This document shows, one piece after another, positions 7,072-20,845 of a DNA stretch of 64,000 nucleotides. The stretch is from Silvania confinis (GTDB taxonomy: Bacteria > Pseudomonadota > Gammaproteobacteria > Enterobacterales > Enterobacteriaceae). The translations under genes and the position numbers were made by a program. The stretch's first letter is position 1. Every line of letters begins with the position of its first letter. The DNA lies in assembly GCF_025564085.1 (NCBI RefSeq), contig NZ_JAMGZJ010000074.1, forward strand, positions 124,001-188,000, given 5' to 3'. Below the pieces are notes generated by a model, which did not search any database, was not told the origin of the DNA, and saw only the letters and a program-made list of their open reading frames with translations.

Positions 7072-8139
7072 ATGAAAGCCATCACCCTTTACGATGTCGC
7101 CCGCCTGGCGGGCGTTTCTTATCAGACCGTTTCACGCGTCATTAACGATGCGACGCATGTCTCCGCCCGTACGCGGGAAAAAGTGCAGCAGGCGATGGCT
7201 GAACTGCACTATGTCCCCAATCGCGGAGCCCAGCAGCTGGCAGGCAAACGCACCCGCACACTGGGGCTCATCACCACCGATCTGGCCCTGCATGCGCCGT
7301 CGCAAATTGCCTCGGCGGTCAAATCCCGTGCGGGGGAACGCGGCGCGAGCGTGCTGATCTCAATGGTCGAAAACCCCGAGCAGTGCCTGGCGGCGGTGCA
7401 GGAGCTACTGGCCCAGCGGGTCGAGGGTTTACTGGTTAACGTCCCGCTGGAAGATGAACAGGCAAAACATCTTCAGGCGCAGGCTGGCCGGGTCCCGGTG
7501 TTATTTCTCGATGTCTCACCCACCGCCCGGGTGCATAGCCTGGTGTTTGATGCGCAGCAGGGGGCTACGCTTGGGGCGCAGCATCTGCTGGAGCTAGGCC
7601 ACCAGCAGATTGCGCTGCTGGGCGGTCCGCAAAGTTCTGTCTCCGCACGGGCGCGGCTTGCGGGCTGGTTGTTGGTGCTGAGTGCAGCGGGGATTGAACC
7701 TTGCGCCGTCGCGCAGGGCGACTGGAGTGCCGCCTCGGGGTATGAAAAAGGCCATCAGCTACTGGCGGCGGCCAGCCTCCCACAAGCCATTCTGGTGGCA
7801 AACGATCAGATGGCGCTTGGCGTAATGCGCGCCTGCGCAGAGAAAGGCGTTGCCGTTCCCGGGCAACTGTCGGTAGTCGGATTTGACGATACCACCGACA
7901 GCGCGTGGTTTACACCGCCGCTGACCACTGTCCGTCAGGCGTTCCGCGAGGCCGGGCTGCGCAGCGTCGAGTGGCTACTGGCGCAGGAAACGCCCACCGA
8001 GCCTGCGCAGATGCTGATCCCGGTCGCGCTGGTGGAACGTCATTCCACCGCTCGCCACGGTGTGCCGCAGGGGAGTGAGGATCTGGCCCGGCAGCTAAAA
8101 TCCCTGGCGATCCTCGCCGAGCAACTGGCACGCCGCTAA
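7072..8139 (+). CDS. lacI: Lac repressor
   Basis: The 355-residue LacI-family repressor is clearly orthologous or closely related to E. coli LacI (360). The helix-turn-helix is in residues 5-25, with the operator-reading segment SYQTVSR at positions 16-22 identical to E. coli, which fits the E. coli-like half-sites beside it. The hinge helix is NRGAQQLAGK, followed by the periplasmic-binding-protein-like core (LALHAPSQI, LGHQQIALLGGP, LVANDQMALG, VVGFDDT). The end, ARQLKSLAILAEQLARR, has the leucine spacing of the tetramerisation helix. It represses lacZ, 103 bases downstream on the same strand; binding at both flanking operators by one tetramer is expected. Confidence 0.95.
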   Translation: MKAITLYDVARLAGVSYQTVSRVINDATHVSARTREKVQQAMAELHYVPNRGAQQLAGKRTRTLGLITTDLALHAPSQIASAVKSRAGERGASVLISMVENPEQCLAAVQELLAQRVEGLLVNVPLEDEQAKHLQAQAGRVPVLFLDVSPTARVHSLVFDAQQGATLGAQHLLELGHQQIALLGGPQSSVSARARLAGWLLVLSAAGIEPCAVAQGDWSAASGYEKGHQLLAAASLPQAILVANDQMALGVMRACAEKGVAVPGQLSVVGFDDTTDSAWFTPPLTTVRQAFREAGLRSVEWLLAQETPTEPAQMLIPVALVERHSTARHGVPQGSEDLARQLKSLAILAEQLARR

Positions 8140-8145
8140 TGCTTT

Positions 8146-8161
8146 TGTGATCATTATCGCT
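8146..8161 (+). promoter_or_regulatory. Probable CRP site of the lacZ promoter
   Basis: TGTGA-N6-TCGCT has a perfect left half and three of five matches in the right half. Seventeen bases separate it from the TTTACC -35 element, the same spacing as in E. coli lac. Its centre lies about 61.5 bases before the inferred start of transcription. Confidence 0.65.
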
Positions 8162-8178
8162 TTGGCGCATGATCCCGC

Positions 8179-8208
8179 TTTACCCTGTCTTCCTGACAGG
8201 GCATTGTA
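8179..8208 (+). promoter_or_regulatory. Probable lacZ promoter
   Basis: TTTACC at 8179-8184 resembles the E. coli lac -35 (TTTACA). A weak -10 (CATTGT or ATTGTA) lies at 8202-8208. The spacer contains a perfect dyad, CCCTGTC-ttcct-GACAGGG (8183-8201). Confidence 0.55.
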
Positions 8209-8215
8209 GTGAAAA

Positions 8216-11329
<3,114 letters not shown>

Positions 11330-11343
11330 ACTTAATCGGCTGA

Positions 11344-11366
11344 TGCGGCTGCACCATGCAGCCGCA
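11344..11366 (+). terminator. Hairpin after lacZ
   Basis: TGCGGCTGCA, a CCA loop and TGCAGCCGCA form a perfect 10-base stem. No T-run follows, so termination is likely but not certain. Confidence 0.6.
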
Positions 11367-11389
11367 CACTCACTTCGGAGGTTTATCTG

Positions 11390-11743
11390 ATGAAGTATGT
11401 CGATGGTTTTGTGGTGGCCGTTCCCGCACAGAACAAGGAGGCTTATCGCGAGATGGCCGCGAAAGCCGCGCCGCTGTTTAAAGAGTTCGGCGCGCTGCGC
11501 ATTGTTGAATGTTGGGCGGATGATGTGCCCGACGGCAAATTAACTGACTTTCGTATGGCTGTTAAAGCAGAAGAGGGCGAAGAGGTGGTTTTCAGCTGGA
11601 TTGAGTATCCGTCGAAAGCGGTTCGCGATGAGGCGAATCAGAAGATGATGAACGATCCCAGAATGAAAGCCTTCGGTGAATCGATGCCGTTTGATGGCAA
11701 ACGGATGATCTACGGCGGCTTCTCCCCTCTGCTTGATGAGTAA
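11390..11743 (+). CDS. ybaA: DUF1428 family protein YbaA
   Basis: The 117-residue protein is nearly identical to E. coli YbaA, a dimeric alpha-beta-barrel (ferredoxin-like) protein of unknown function. The conserved beginning MKYVDGFVVAVP, the FGALRIVECWADDVPDG block and the KRMIYGGF end are intact. A clear GGAGG site precedes the ATG. It lies downstream of lacZ but behind a hairpin, so it probably belongs to the ancestral core rather than to the lac unit. Confidence 0.95.
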   Translation: MKYVDGFVVAVPAQNKEAYREMAAKAAPLFKEFGALRIVECWADDVPDGKLTDFRMAVKAEEGEEVVFSWIEYPSKAVRDEANQKMMNDPRMKAFGESMPFDGKRMIYGGFSPLLDE

Positions 11744-11752
11744 CCGTTATTC

Positions 11753-11774
11753 CCGGCGGCCTGATGGTCGCCGG
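11753..11774. terminator. Hairpin between convergent ybaA and pdeB
   Basis: CCGGCG and CGCCGG pair across a 10-base loop in the 36-base gap between the two stop codons. The GCCGGATGCG half resembles the conserved part of REP elements. Confidence 0.45.
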
Positions 11775-11779
11775 ATGCG

Positions 11780-13342
11780 TTATCCTTCCGGCTCGATGTT
11801 GTTTTCAGCCCACTGAATAAACGCCTCTTTCGGCAGGGCCTTACTGTACAACCAGCCCTGGCCGAACTGCACGCCGTGGCGGCGAAGCCACTCCAACTGA
11901 CCTTCCGTTTCGACGCCTTCAGCCACCATCGCCAGGTTCAGCGATTTGGCCATCTCAATGATATGTGGGGTAACGTTTTTATGTTCCACGGCATCAACGA
12001 ATGACTTATCAATCTTCAGGATATCAATGTCCAGATCCTGCAAATAGCTGAGGCTGGAATACCCGGTTCCAAAATCATCAATATAAATGGCGTGGCCCGC
12101 GCGTCTGAATCCGGCAATTGCCGGGGCGCTTACGCACGGATCGGCAAAACCTCGCTCGGTGAGTTCCAGTGCAATCTGTGACGGTGAGAGTTGCCAGTCA
12201 TTAAGCAGACGGCTCAACTGCGGGGGCACGGCGCCGGAGAGCAAATCCGCCGGGGCAAGGTTAATCGAAATATGCTGGTCAGGATGCTGGCGCAGCCACG
12301 AGCCCATATCCTCAAACACTTTATCGATAATAAGCGCCGTCAGCTTAGGCGTCAGGCCCGTTTGCTCCGCCAGGGTGATGAAAACATCCGGCGACAGGTA
12401 ACTGCCATCCGGCTGTCGCCAGCGGGCCAGCGCCTCGGCACCCACCATCCTGCCGCTGTTTAAGGCGACAATGGGCTGGAAATAGACCTCTAGTTCACGG
12501 GTATTGATGGCCTCCAGCAAAACCTGTCGTGGCGATTGTAGCCGCCGTAAGATACGCAGGACGAACCAGGCGAATACCAGACTGAACACTATCCCGACGG
12601 GCAGCCATAAGAGAAGCTGGTGGCGCCAGCTCTCTTGTAACGGTGTCATTGATGCCCATGACACAATGGTAAACCCCAGGTCTGGCACGTTACGAATACT
12701 GTAAATCTTGCCGTCATGCTGAAGATGACTGGCGTTGTCCCGCTGCAATTGATGAAAAATCTGCATATCCAGCGGGCTGCTGCTGGCAAAGATGACATTG
12801 TGGAGGGTGCCGACCAGTGCAACGTTAATCGGCCATGAGCCAAAGGGGATCACGTCAATCATCGAGGCCGGATCGATCATCACCAGATAATTCTGCTGAC
12901 CAATCGCCGCCATGTAACGTTCGAGACCCAAATCGCTTTGCGCTGTCATCCAGGCCCGGTAGCCATCGGGCGTAGTGCGGATTGCGGGCGGTAACGAGGC
13001 TGCGTGACTCAATTGTTCAAGCGAGGAACAGAGCGGTTTCAGGTTGTTGATGTAAATCACTTCCTGAACGTAGCGCCATGAAATAGCGGTGCGACGCATC
13101 GCCATGGTGTGTTCCCGACTGCAGGGGATGCCTTTGAACGTCTGCATCTGGGCCAGCGCAGATTTCGCTTGGGCAAACACGCGATCGGTGCGGATCTGCA
13201 CGCGCGATGAGTAGTTTTCCAGATCGGCAACGAACTTATCCTCTGCGTTACGGTGTGCCAGCCATACGCTAAGGGAGACAGGAATAAGGACTGCTGCAAT
13301 CAGTACGCAGGTCACCAGGCTCACCAGTTGTCGGGTTGTCAT
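11780..13342 (-). CDS. pdeB: Cyclic-di-GMP phosphodiesterase PdeB (CSS-EAL)
   Basis: The 520-residue inner-membrane protein matches E. coli PdeB/YlaB (516) in order and size. There is an N-terminal membrane helix (about 7-28) and a periplasmic sensor domain with the CSS motif (LCSSLEQL) and a second conserved cysteine (IPCSREHT). A second membrane helix (WLPVGIVFSLVFAWFVLRIL) follows, then the EAL domain. The EAL domain has GAEALARW, ISINL, LELTERGF, YIDDFGTGYSSL, KIDKSFV and VAEGVET, so the metal and catalytic residues are present. It should degrade c-di-GMP and be controlled by periplasmic thiol redox through DsbA/DsbB, as reported for CSS-EAL proteins. It is transcribed alone. Confidence 0.95.
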   Translation of the reverse strand: MTTRQLVSLVTCVLIAAVLIPVSLSVWLAHRNAEDKFVADLENYSSRVQIRTDRVFAQAKSALAQMQTFKGIPCSREHTMAMRRTAISWRYVQEVIYINNLKPLCSSLEQLSHAASLPPAIRTTPDGYRAWMTAQSDLGLERYMAAIGQQNYLVMIDPASMIDVIPFGSWPINVALVGTLHNVIFASSSPLDMQIFHQLQRDNASHLQHDGKIYSIRNVPDLGFTIVSWASMTPLQESWRHQLLLWLPVGIVFSLVFAWFVLRILRRLQSPRQVLLEAINTRELEVYFQPIVALNSGRMVGAEALARWRQPDGSYLSPDVFITLAEQTGLTPKLTALIIDKVFEDMGSWLRQHPDQHISINLAPADLLSGAVPPQLSRLLNDWQLSPSQIALELTERGFADPCVSAPAIAGFRRAGHAIYIDDFGTGYSSLSYLQDLDIDILKIDKSFVDAVEHKNVTPHIIEMAKSLNLAMVAEGVETEGQLEWLRRHGVQFGQGWLYSKALPKEAFIQWAENNIEPEG

Positions 13343-13521
13343 GCTCCTGTATCCTTTTTAAAACGCCCGGAAGGGGGCGCGGAAGCTGATGACCATTACG
13401 CAAAAAAAACCTGCTAAGCATAGCCTTACTACACGGCACTAACATTGATTGTATTCACAGGCGAAACATCCTGCACGGATCCGGTTAGGGTTGTTTTTCA
13501 TGCAGCGCTCAGATATGTTTA

Positions 13522-13538
13522 TTGTTATGTTATAACAA
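13522..13538. promoter_or_regulatory. Zur box upstream of rpmJ2
   Basis: TTGTTATGTTATAACAA is a palindrome with 7-base arms around GTT. It matches the E. coli Zur consensus core TGTTATANTATAACA at all but one position. It lies 35 bases before the rpmJ2 start, where it would block transcription when zinc is sufficient. Confidence 0.8.
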
Positions 13539-13572
13539 AACAATCAATCCACGTTATTCAATGAGGCTAAAC

Positions 13573-13713
13573 ATGCAGGTTTTGAATTCTTTGCGCAGCG
13601 CCAAACAGCGTCACCCGGATTGCCAGATAGTAAAACGTAAGGGACGGCTGTACGTGATATGTAAATCCAATCCGCGCTTTAAGGCCGTACAGGGAAGGAA
13701 GAAGAGACGTTAA
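13573..13713 (+). CDS. rpmJ2: Zinc-independent ribosomal protein L36 paralogue (YkgO type)
   Basis: The 46-residue protein is nearly identical to E. coli YkgO ([35 protein letters not shown]). The zinc-ribbon cysteine/histidine set of standard L36 is incomplete: only the DCQ and ICK cysteines remain. Such C-minus forms replace zinc-bearing L36 in ribosomes during zinc starvation. The start at 13573 gives the family length; in-frame ATGs further up lie in the Zur box region. In E. coli the gene follows ykgM (L31 paralogue); here no rpmE2 is next to it, so it stands alone between pdeB and ylaC. Confidence 0.93.
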   Translation: MQVLNSLRSAKQRHPDCQIVKRKGRLYVICKSNPRFKAVQGRKKRR

Positions 13714-13733
13714 GCGGGTGGGGAAGGGTTCGT

Positions 13734-13768
13734 GCTTGCCGCTAACAGTGCCCCTGTTGGCAGCAAGC
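13734..13768. terminator. Imperfect hairpin between rpmJ2 and ylaC
   Basis: GCTTGCCGCTAACAG pairs with CTGTTGGCAGCAAGC with one or two mismatches around a TGCCC loop. It lies between two convergent genes and has no T-run. Confidence 0.45.
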
Positions 13769-13781
13769 CGGTATTATCTGT

Positions 13782-14246
13782 TCAGCCTGCCGTGCGGGAC
13801 AGGGTGAAGACATCGTAAAAAGAGAGCTCGCCTTTAGTGGCAACCATCTTCTGTAATTTCTCTTTTTCCTGCGCTGCCACGGACGGGGAATGCAAAATGT
13901 TGTCGATCAGCTGACCCGGGACAAAACGCGTGTTGTACCATTCGCCGTTGTAGCAAACGCGAAAATCGAGCACATCAATATCTTCGTAGCGATAACGTGG
14001 ATTAACGTCGAAAAAGAAGAAGACGTTAAAGACCACAAACAGCACGACCAGCAGCCAGACGGAATCGACTAACGTTTCCGATAACAGCATTACCGCTAAC
14101 GTGGCCAGCAGGGCCGCATACATGGCCAAAAACAGACCGGGGTGTTTGCGAATAAAGCTGATGCTGAAGCGCGGTTTGTTGTCGCGCTTTTCGCGAGCGT
14201 TGAGGTCATTGATGGTTTCGGTAAGCAGGCGTTGTATCTCGGTCAT
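13782..14246 (-). CDS. ylaC: Inner-membrane protein YlaC
   Basis: The 154-residue protein matches E. coli YlaC (156). It has a polar N-terminal helix ([22 protein letters not shown]), two hydrophobic segments ([17 protein letters not shown] and [17 protein letters not shown]) and a conserved cytoplasmic C-terminal part ([27 protein letters not shown]). Its function is unknown; in Salmonella a homologue has been linked to magnesium/acid stress genes, which cannot be judged here. In E. coli maa lies between ylaC and hha; that gene is absent here. Confidence 0.93.
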   Translation of the reverse strand: MTEIQRLLTETINDLNAREKRDNKPRFSISFIRKHPGLFLAMYAALLATLAVMLLSETLVDSVWLLVVLFVVFNVFFFFDVNPRYRYEDIDVLDFRVCYNGEWYNTRFVPGQLIDNILHSPSVAAQEKEKLQKMVATKGELSFYDVFTLSRTAG

Positions 14247-14535
14247 CTTCTGCCTTTCTGGATTGAACGAATAAACACGGGGGATCCGTGCATTTTAAGT
14301 GACCATTTTGTTTGAAGAAAGTAACAGTTACGCTAAGAAAAGTCATAACAGTTGCCGGGATAGGGTGAAAATCCGAAGTGGACTGTCTGTAGCGTAAGCG
14401 CTGTTTCCCCTGGGGCGATAACGTTCGCCCACCCGGGTGAGAACCTGCCAGCCAATCAGCGTAGGTAGCAGTAAAGAACATGAGAATAAAAGCGGTGAAG
14501 TTAGCCTGGCTGCCGTTGACGCCTGGCTTACAGAA
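14247..14535. other. Intergenic gap ylaC-hha, no gene seen
   Basis: This 289-base gap takes the place of maa (maltose acetyltransferase) in E. coli. No acetyltransferase hexapeptide repeats or other coding trace could be found on either strand. It should hold the ylaC promoter and the hha 3' end. Confidence 0.6.
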
Positions 14536-14754
14536 TCAACGTATAAATTTCCACACTGCTGTTGGGATTTTATCGTACAGCTTATTCATTGTAAGTTCGG
14601 CCAGACGATGATCGGCTGCTGAATAAAAGACCGCAAGCTCATTATCAGAAAGCTCGTATTTATTTTTCTCAATAACACGTTCCAGGGTATCAATTGACTG
14701 ACAACGTCGCAAACGCATCAAATAATCGATTTTTGTTAAGGGTTTATCAGACAT
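14536..14754 (-). CDS. hha: Haemolysin expression modulator Hha
   Basis: The 72-residue protein is almost identical to E. coli Hha ([16 protein letters not shown] start, [45 protein letters not shown] end). Hha binds H-NS and sharpens silencing of horizontally acquired AT-rich DNA. It is encoded 8 bases after tomB on the same strand, the known Hha-TomB pair. The AT-rich accessory stretches in this window (around 4100 and 48900) are the kind of DNA it acts on, which is an inference. Confidence 0.97.
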   Translation of the reverse strand: MSDKPLTKIDYLMRLRRCQSIDTLERVIEKNKYELSDNELAVFYSAADHRLAELTMNKLYDKIPTAVWKFIR

Positions 14755-14762
14755 AAATGCAC

Positions 14763-15155
14763 CTAATTGTTTGTAATAGTTTTAACTGAAGAAGCTAATG
14801 GGTTAGCTCTGCTTGCCGTGACGAAACAACGAAAAAGCCGATTGCCTGATTTACGCCATTTTTGCAAATCCTGCGCGTTAATGCCGTAGCTGCTGAATAA
14901 CATAAAAGTATCATCCAGGTATTCGTCAATTTGCTCAATCATCTTATTATCTTCGTTATACTTGATTTTATAATTAAGCGCGAAGGTCGCTATATGCTCA
15001 ATCAACTCGTTTAACTGCAAATTAATGGCAGAGGTTGGATCGTTCACCCAGCCATGGTTGCTTTCATCAAGGTTGGAAAGGCAGTCATGGTACAGGGATT
15101 CACAAAGGAATTTCAACTGTGCAATATCTTGCCTTTTAGGCGAGTATTCGTCCAT
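14763..15155 (-). CDS. tomB: Hha antidote / biofilm modulator TomB
   Basis: The 130-residue protein matches E. coli TomB (124) except for a longer, different tail ([18 protein letters not shown]). The core [46 protein letters not shown] and [28 protein letters not shown] is conserved, including the cysteine implicated in oxygen-dependent oxidation of Hha. The MDEYSPKR start has a strong AGGGG site; the frame stays open 20 codons upstream without family support. It forms an operon with hha and counteracts Hha toxicity. Confidence 0.95.
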   Translation of the reverse strand: MDEYSPKRQDIAQLKFLCESLYHDCLSNLDESNHGWVNDPTSAINLQLNELIEHIATFALNYKIKYNEDNKMIEQIDEYLDDTFMLFSSYGINAQDLQKWRKSGNRLFRCFVTASRANPLASSVKTITNN

Positions 15156-15265
15156 AGCGCATCCCCTTTTGAGTGATTTTTTACTCACCGAACCGCGTTG
15201 TCGGGATGGATACAACTGACTTACATCAATGACGACTGCGACTTCTGTTTACGCTCTTGTCATTA

Positions 15266-15294
15266 ACTATAATCTACTCTGAATCGGATTTCAC
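15266..15294 (-). promoter_or_regulatory. Candidate promoter of tomB-hha
   Basis: On the minus strand GTGAAA and TATAGT are separated by 17 bases, placing the transcript start about 100 bases before the tomB ATG. Confidence 0.5.
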
Positions 15295-15531
15295 CGCGCT
15301 ATTACGAAAAATTACAATTACGTAGACCCTTACTCACTTTATGTCCCCGATACATTTATTTTGATCGCTCGCCAGCGACAAAAAAACACCAGGAAAAGTC
15401 TTAATAACCCAGATGCTACGCAACGATTTGAGAATTTCTGTAAGCGAATTCACTTTAATATGAAGAGCGGTATAACTGTGGCATAAAATATATAAGTCAC
15501 CAATAAGCTTATTTTATGATTTTCAATTGCG
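15295..15531. other. AT-rich intergenic stretch between tomB and acrB
   Basis: There is no open frame of note. The stretch is AT-rich and lies upstream of tomB-hha and downstream of acrB. I see no gene or clear repeat in it. Confidence 0.6.
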
Positions 15532-15561
15532 AAAAAAAAGGCCGCAAACGCGGCCTTTTTT
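15532..15561 (-). terminator. Terminator of acrAB
   Basis: AAAAAAGGCCGC-AAAC-GCGGCCTTTTTT gives a strong stem flanked by A and T runs 25 bases after the acrB stop. It can act in both directions. Confidence 0.92.
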
Positions 15562-15586
15562 AACAGTTAAAGCAAAATCAGTGACA

Positions 15587-18727
<3,141 letters not shown>

Positions 18728-18746
18728 TTAACGGCTCCTGTTTAAG

Positions 18747-19940
18747 TTAAGACTTAGGTTGTTCTGACTGACCATTAGCAGAAGCTTGCTGTTGGTTGTC
18801 AGAGGTAACCTCTTGCGCTTTGACCTGGGCGCCCGGGCGAACTTTTTGTAAACCCGTAATGATGACGCGATCGCCATCTTTCAAACCGTCGGTCACTAGC
18901 CATTTATCGCCAATCGCCTGCGTTGCCGTGATCTGGCGAACTTCGACTTTATCTTCAGCGCCGATCACCATGGCACTGGCATCACCACGTGGTGTACGGG
19001 TGACACCCTGCTGAGGTACCAGCAGTGCGGTTGGGTTGGTCCCTTCTTCGAGGCTGGCGCGAACAAACATCCCTGGCAACAGCTTATGATCCGGGTTCGG
19101 GAAGATGGCGCGTAAGGTAATAGACCCGGTGGTCTGATCGACAGTTACGTCGGAGAATTCAAGGCTACCCGCTTGCGGGAACTTAATACCATCGCTGGTC
19201 ACCAGTTCCACTTTCGCTTTACCGTTCTCCTGCTTCAGCGTGCCGCTCTCCAGCTCCTGTTTCAGACGCAAGAAATCGTTGCTGGACTGGGTCACGTCAA
19301 CATAGATCGGGTCAAGTTGCTGCACGGTTGCCAGCGCGTTGGTCTGGCCATTTTGCACCAGCGCCCCTTCAGTTACGGACGATTTACCAATGCGACCGCT
19401 AATCGGCGAAGTCACTTTGGTGTAGGCCAGGTTAATACGTGCGGTTTCAACCGCTGCTTTTGCCGCGATGACTGCAGCGTTGGCCTGCTGTGCGTCCGCC
19501 TGAGCACTATCGTATTCTTGTTGGCTGATGTACTGGGTACCCAACAGTTTTTGATAGCGGTTAACCGTCAGTTGAGCAATTTTTGCCGCAGCCTGGGCCT
19601 TCGCCAGATCGCCTTTCGCACTTTCGTACGCGGCCTGGTAGGTTGCAGGATCAATCTGATACAAGGAATCGCCCGCTTTAACATCGCCACCTTCGGTGAA
19701 GTTACGTTTCAGGATGATGCCACTCACCTGAGGACGCACTTCCGCAATGCGGTAAGCGCTGGTACGGCCGGGTAATTCTGTCTTGATCTGGAGAGGTTCG
19801 GTTTTGAGCGTCACGACACCAACTTCTGGCACCTGCTGCGCTCCTTGTTGAGCCTGTTTCTCGTCACATCCTGTAAGCGCTAAGCTGCCTGAGAGCATCA
19901 GAACGATCGCCAGAGGCGTTAACCCTCTGTTTTTGTTCAT
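18747..19940 (-). CDS. acrA: Periplasmic membrane-fusion lipoprotein AcrA
   Basis: The 397-residue adaptor has the same length as E. coli AcrA. The lipoprotein signal ends in LTGC (Cys25), and Asp at position +2 keeps it in the inner membrane. Barrel-sandwich/lipoyl halves, a long alpha hairpin (SAKGDLAKAQAAAKIAQLT... region) and the beta-barrel with LLPGMFVRASLEEG follow in order. It bridges AcrB and TolC. It is transcribed divergently from acrR; the intergenic region holds the AcrR operator and a Mar/Sox/Rob-like box. Confidence 0.98.
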   Translation of the reverse strand: MNKNRGLTPLAIVLMLSGSLALTGCDEKQAQQGAQQVPEVGVVTLKTEPLQIKTELPGRTSAYRIAEVRPQVSGIILKRNFTEGGDVKAGDSLYQIDPATYQAAYESAKGDLAKAQAAAKIAQLTVNRYQKLLGTQYISQQEYDSAQADAQQANAAVIAAKAAVETARINLAYTKVTSPISGRIGKSSVTEGALVQNGQTNALATVQQLDPIYVDVTQSSNDFLRLKQELESGTLKQENGKAKVELVTSDGIKFPQAGSLEFSDVTVDQTTGSITLRAIFPNPDHKLLPGMFVRASLEEGTNPTALLVPQQGVTRTPRGDASAMVIGAEDKVEVRQITATQAIGDKWLVTDGLKDGDRVIITGLQKVRPGAQVKAQEVTSDNQQQASANGQSEQPKS

Positions 19941-20004
19941 ATGTAAACCTCGATTTCCGATTTCAAATTGATCAATGGATCAAAAGTCCACAAACCCATT
20001 GCTG

Positions 20005-20027
20005 CGGTTATATTATGGTCGTGCTAT
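20005..20027 (-). promoter_or_regulatory. Probable Mar/Sox/Rob box at the acrAB promoter
   Basis: On the minus strand, ATAGCACGACCATAATATAA closely follows the corresponding E. coli acrAB sequence and contains the GCAC recognition element. It lies between the AcrR operator and acrA. Confidence 0.6.
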
Positions 20028-20029
20028 GG

Positions 20030-20053
20030 TACATACATTCATAAATGTATGTA
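20030..20053. promoter_or_regulatory. AcrR operator
   Basis: A 24-base palindrome with arms TACATACATT and AATGTATGTA around CATA lies in the acrR-acrA gap. The E. coli AcrR operator has the same arms with a different centre. Confidence 0.88.
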
Positions 20054-20081
20054 AATCTGACTCCCGTAAATTCACTAACGT

Positions 20082-20735
20082 ATGGCACGAAAAACCAAAC
20101 AACAAGCACTTGAGACACGCCAGCACATTCTTGATGTTGCAATGCGCTTGTTTTCTCAACAGGGTGTTTCTTCTACCTCGCTGGCGCAGATTGCACAGGC
20201 TGCTGGCGTGACCCGCGGTGCGATTTATTGGCATTTCAAAAATAAGTCAGATTTATTTAGTGAAATTTGGGAGCTTTCAGAATCCAGTCTTGGGGATCTT
20301 GAGACTGAGTATCGGGCAAAATTCCCTGACGATCCACTCTCAGTTCTGAGAGAAATACTGGTCTATATCCTTGAGGCGACAGTTATTGAAGAACGCCGCC
20401 GTCTGATGATGGAGATCATATTCCACAAATGCGAGTTTGTCGGAGAGATGGCGATCGTGCAACAGGCACAGCGCAGTTTATGTCTTGAAAGTTACGATCG
20501 TATTGAACAGTCGTTGATGCACTGTATTAAAGCCCAAATGCTACCGGCCAATTTGCTCACCCGCCGCGCGGCGATCCTGATGCGCAGCTATATCTCCGGC
20601 ATTATGGAAAACTGGCTTTTTGCCCCGCAGTCGTTCGATCTGCGGCGTGAAGCCCGCGACTATGTCGCCATCCTGATCGAAATGTATCAGCTCTGCCCAA
20701 CCCTGCGCGCGCCGTCCGATTCCCCCCTTGCCTGA
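20082..20735 (+). CDS. acrR: TetR-family repressor of acrAB, AcrR
   Basis: The 217-residue regulator matches E. coli AcrR (215). The helix-turn-helix lies in residues 10-55 ([18 protein letters not shown], then [25 protein letters not shown]), and the rest forms the drug-binding dimer domain ([30 protein letters not shown]). The divergent promoter region holds its palindromic operator. No frameshift or early stop is seen, so the repressor looks functional and AcrAB is not expected to be derepressed through loss of AcrR. Confidence 0.97.
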   Translation: MARKTKQQALETRQHILDVAMRLFSQQGVSSTSLAQIAQAAGVTRGAIYWHFKNKSDLFSEIWELSESSLGDLETEYRAKFPDDPLSVLREILVYILEATVIEERRRLMMEIIFHKCEFVGEMAIVQQAQRSLCLESYDRIEQSLMHCIKAQMLPANLLTRRAAILMRSYISGIMENWLFAPQSFDLRREARDYVAILIEMYQLCPTLRAPSDSPLA

Positions 20736-20845
20736 TCGCCCAGGAATTATCCTGGAGCCAACAGTTGATGCTATTTTGCACCTGACCGCCGTGATATTCT
20801 TCACGCCGGTCTCTTTGGCATTCATCACACAAAATACTCATAACT

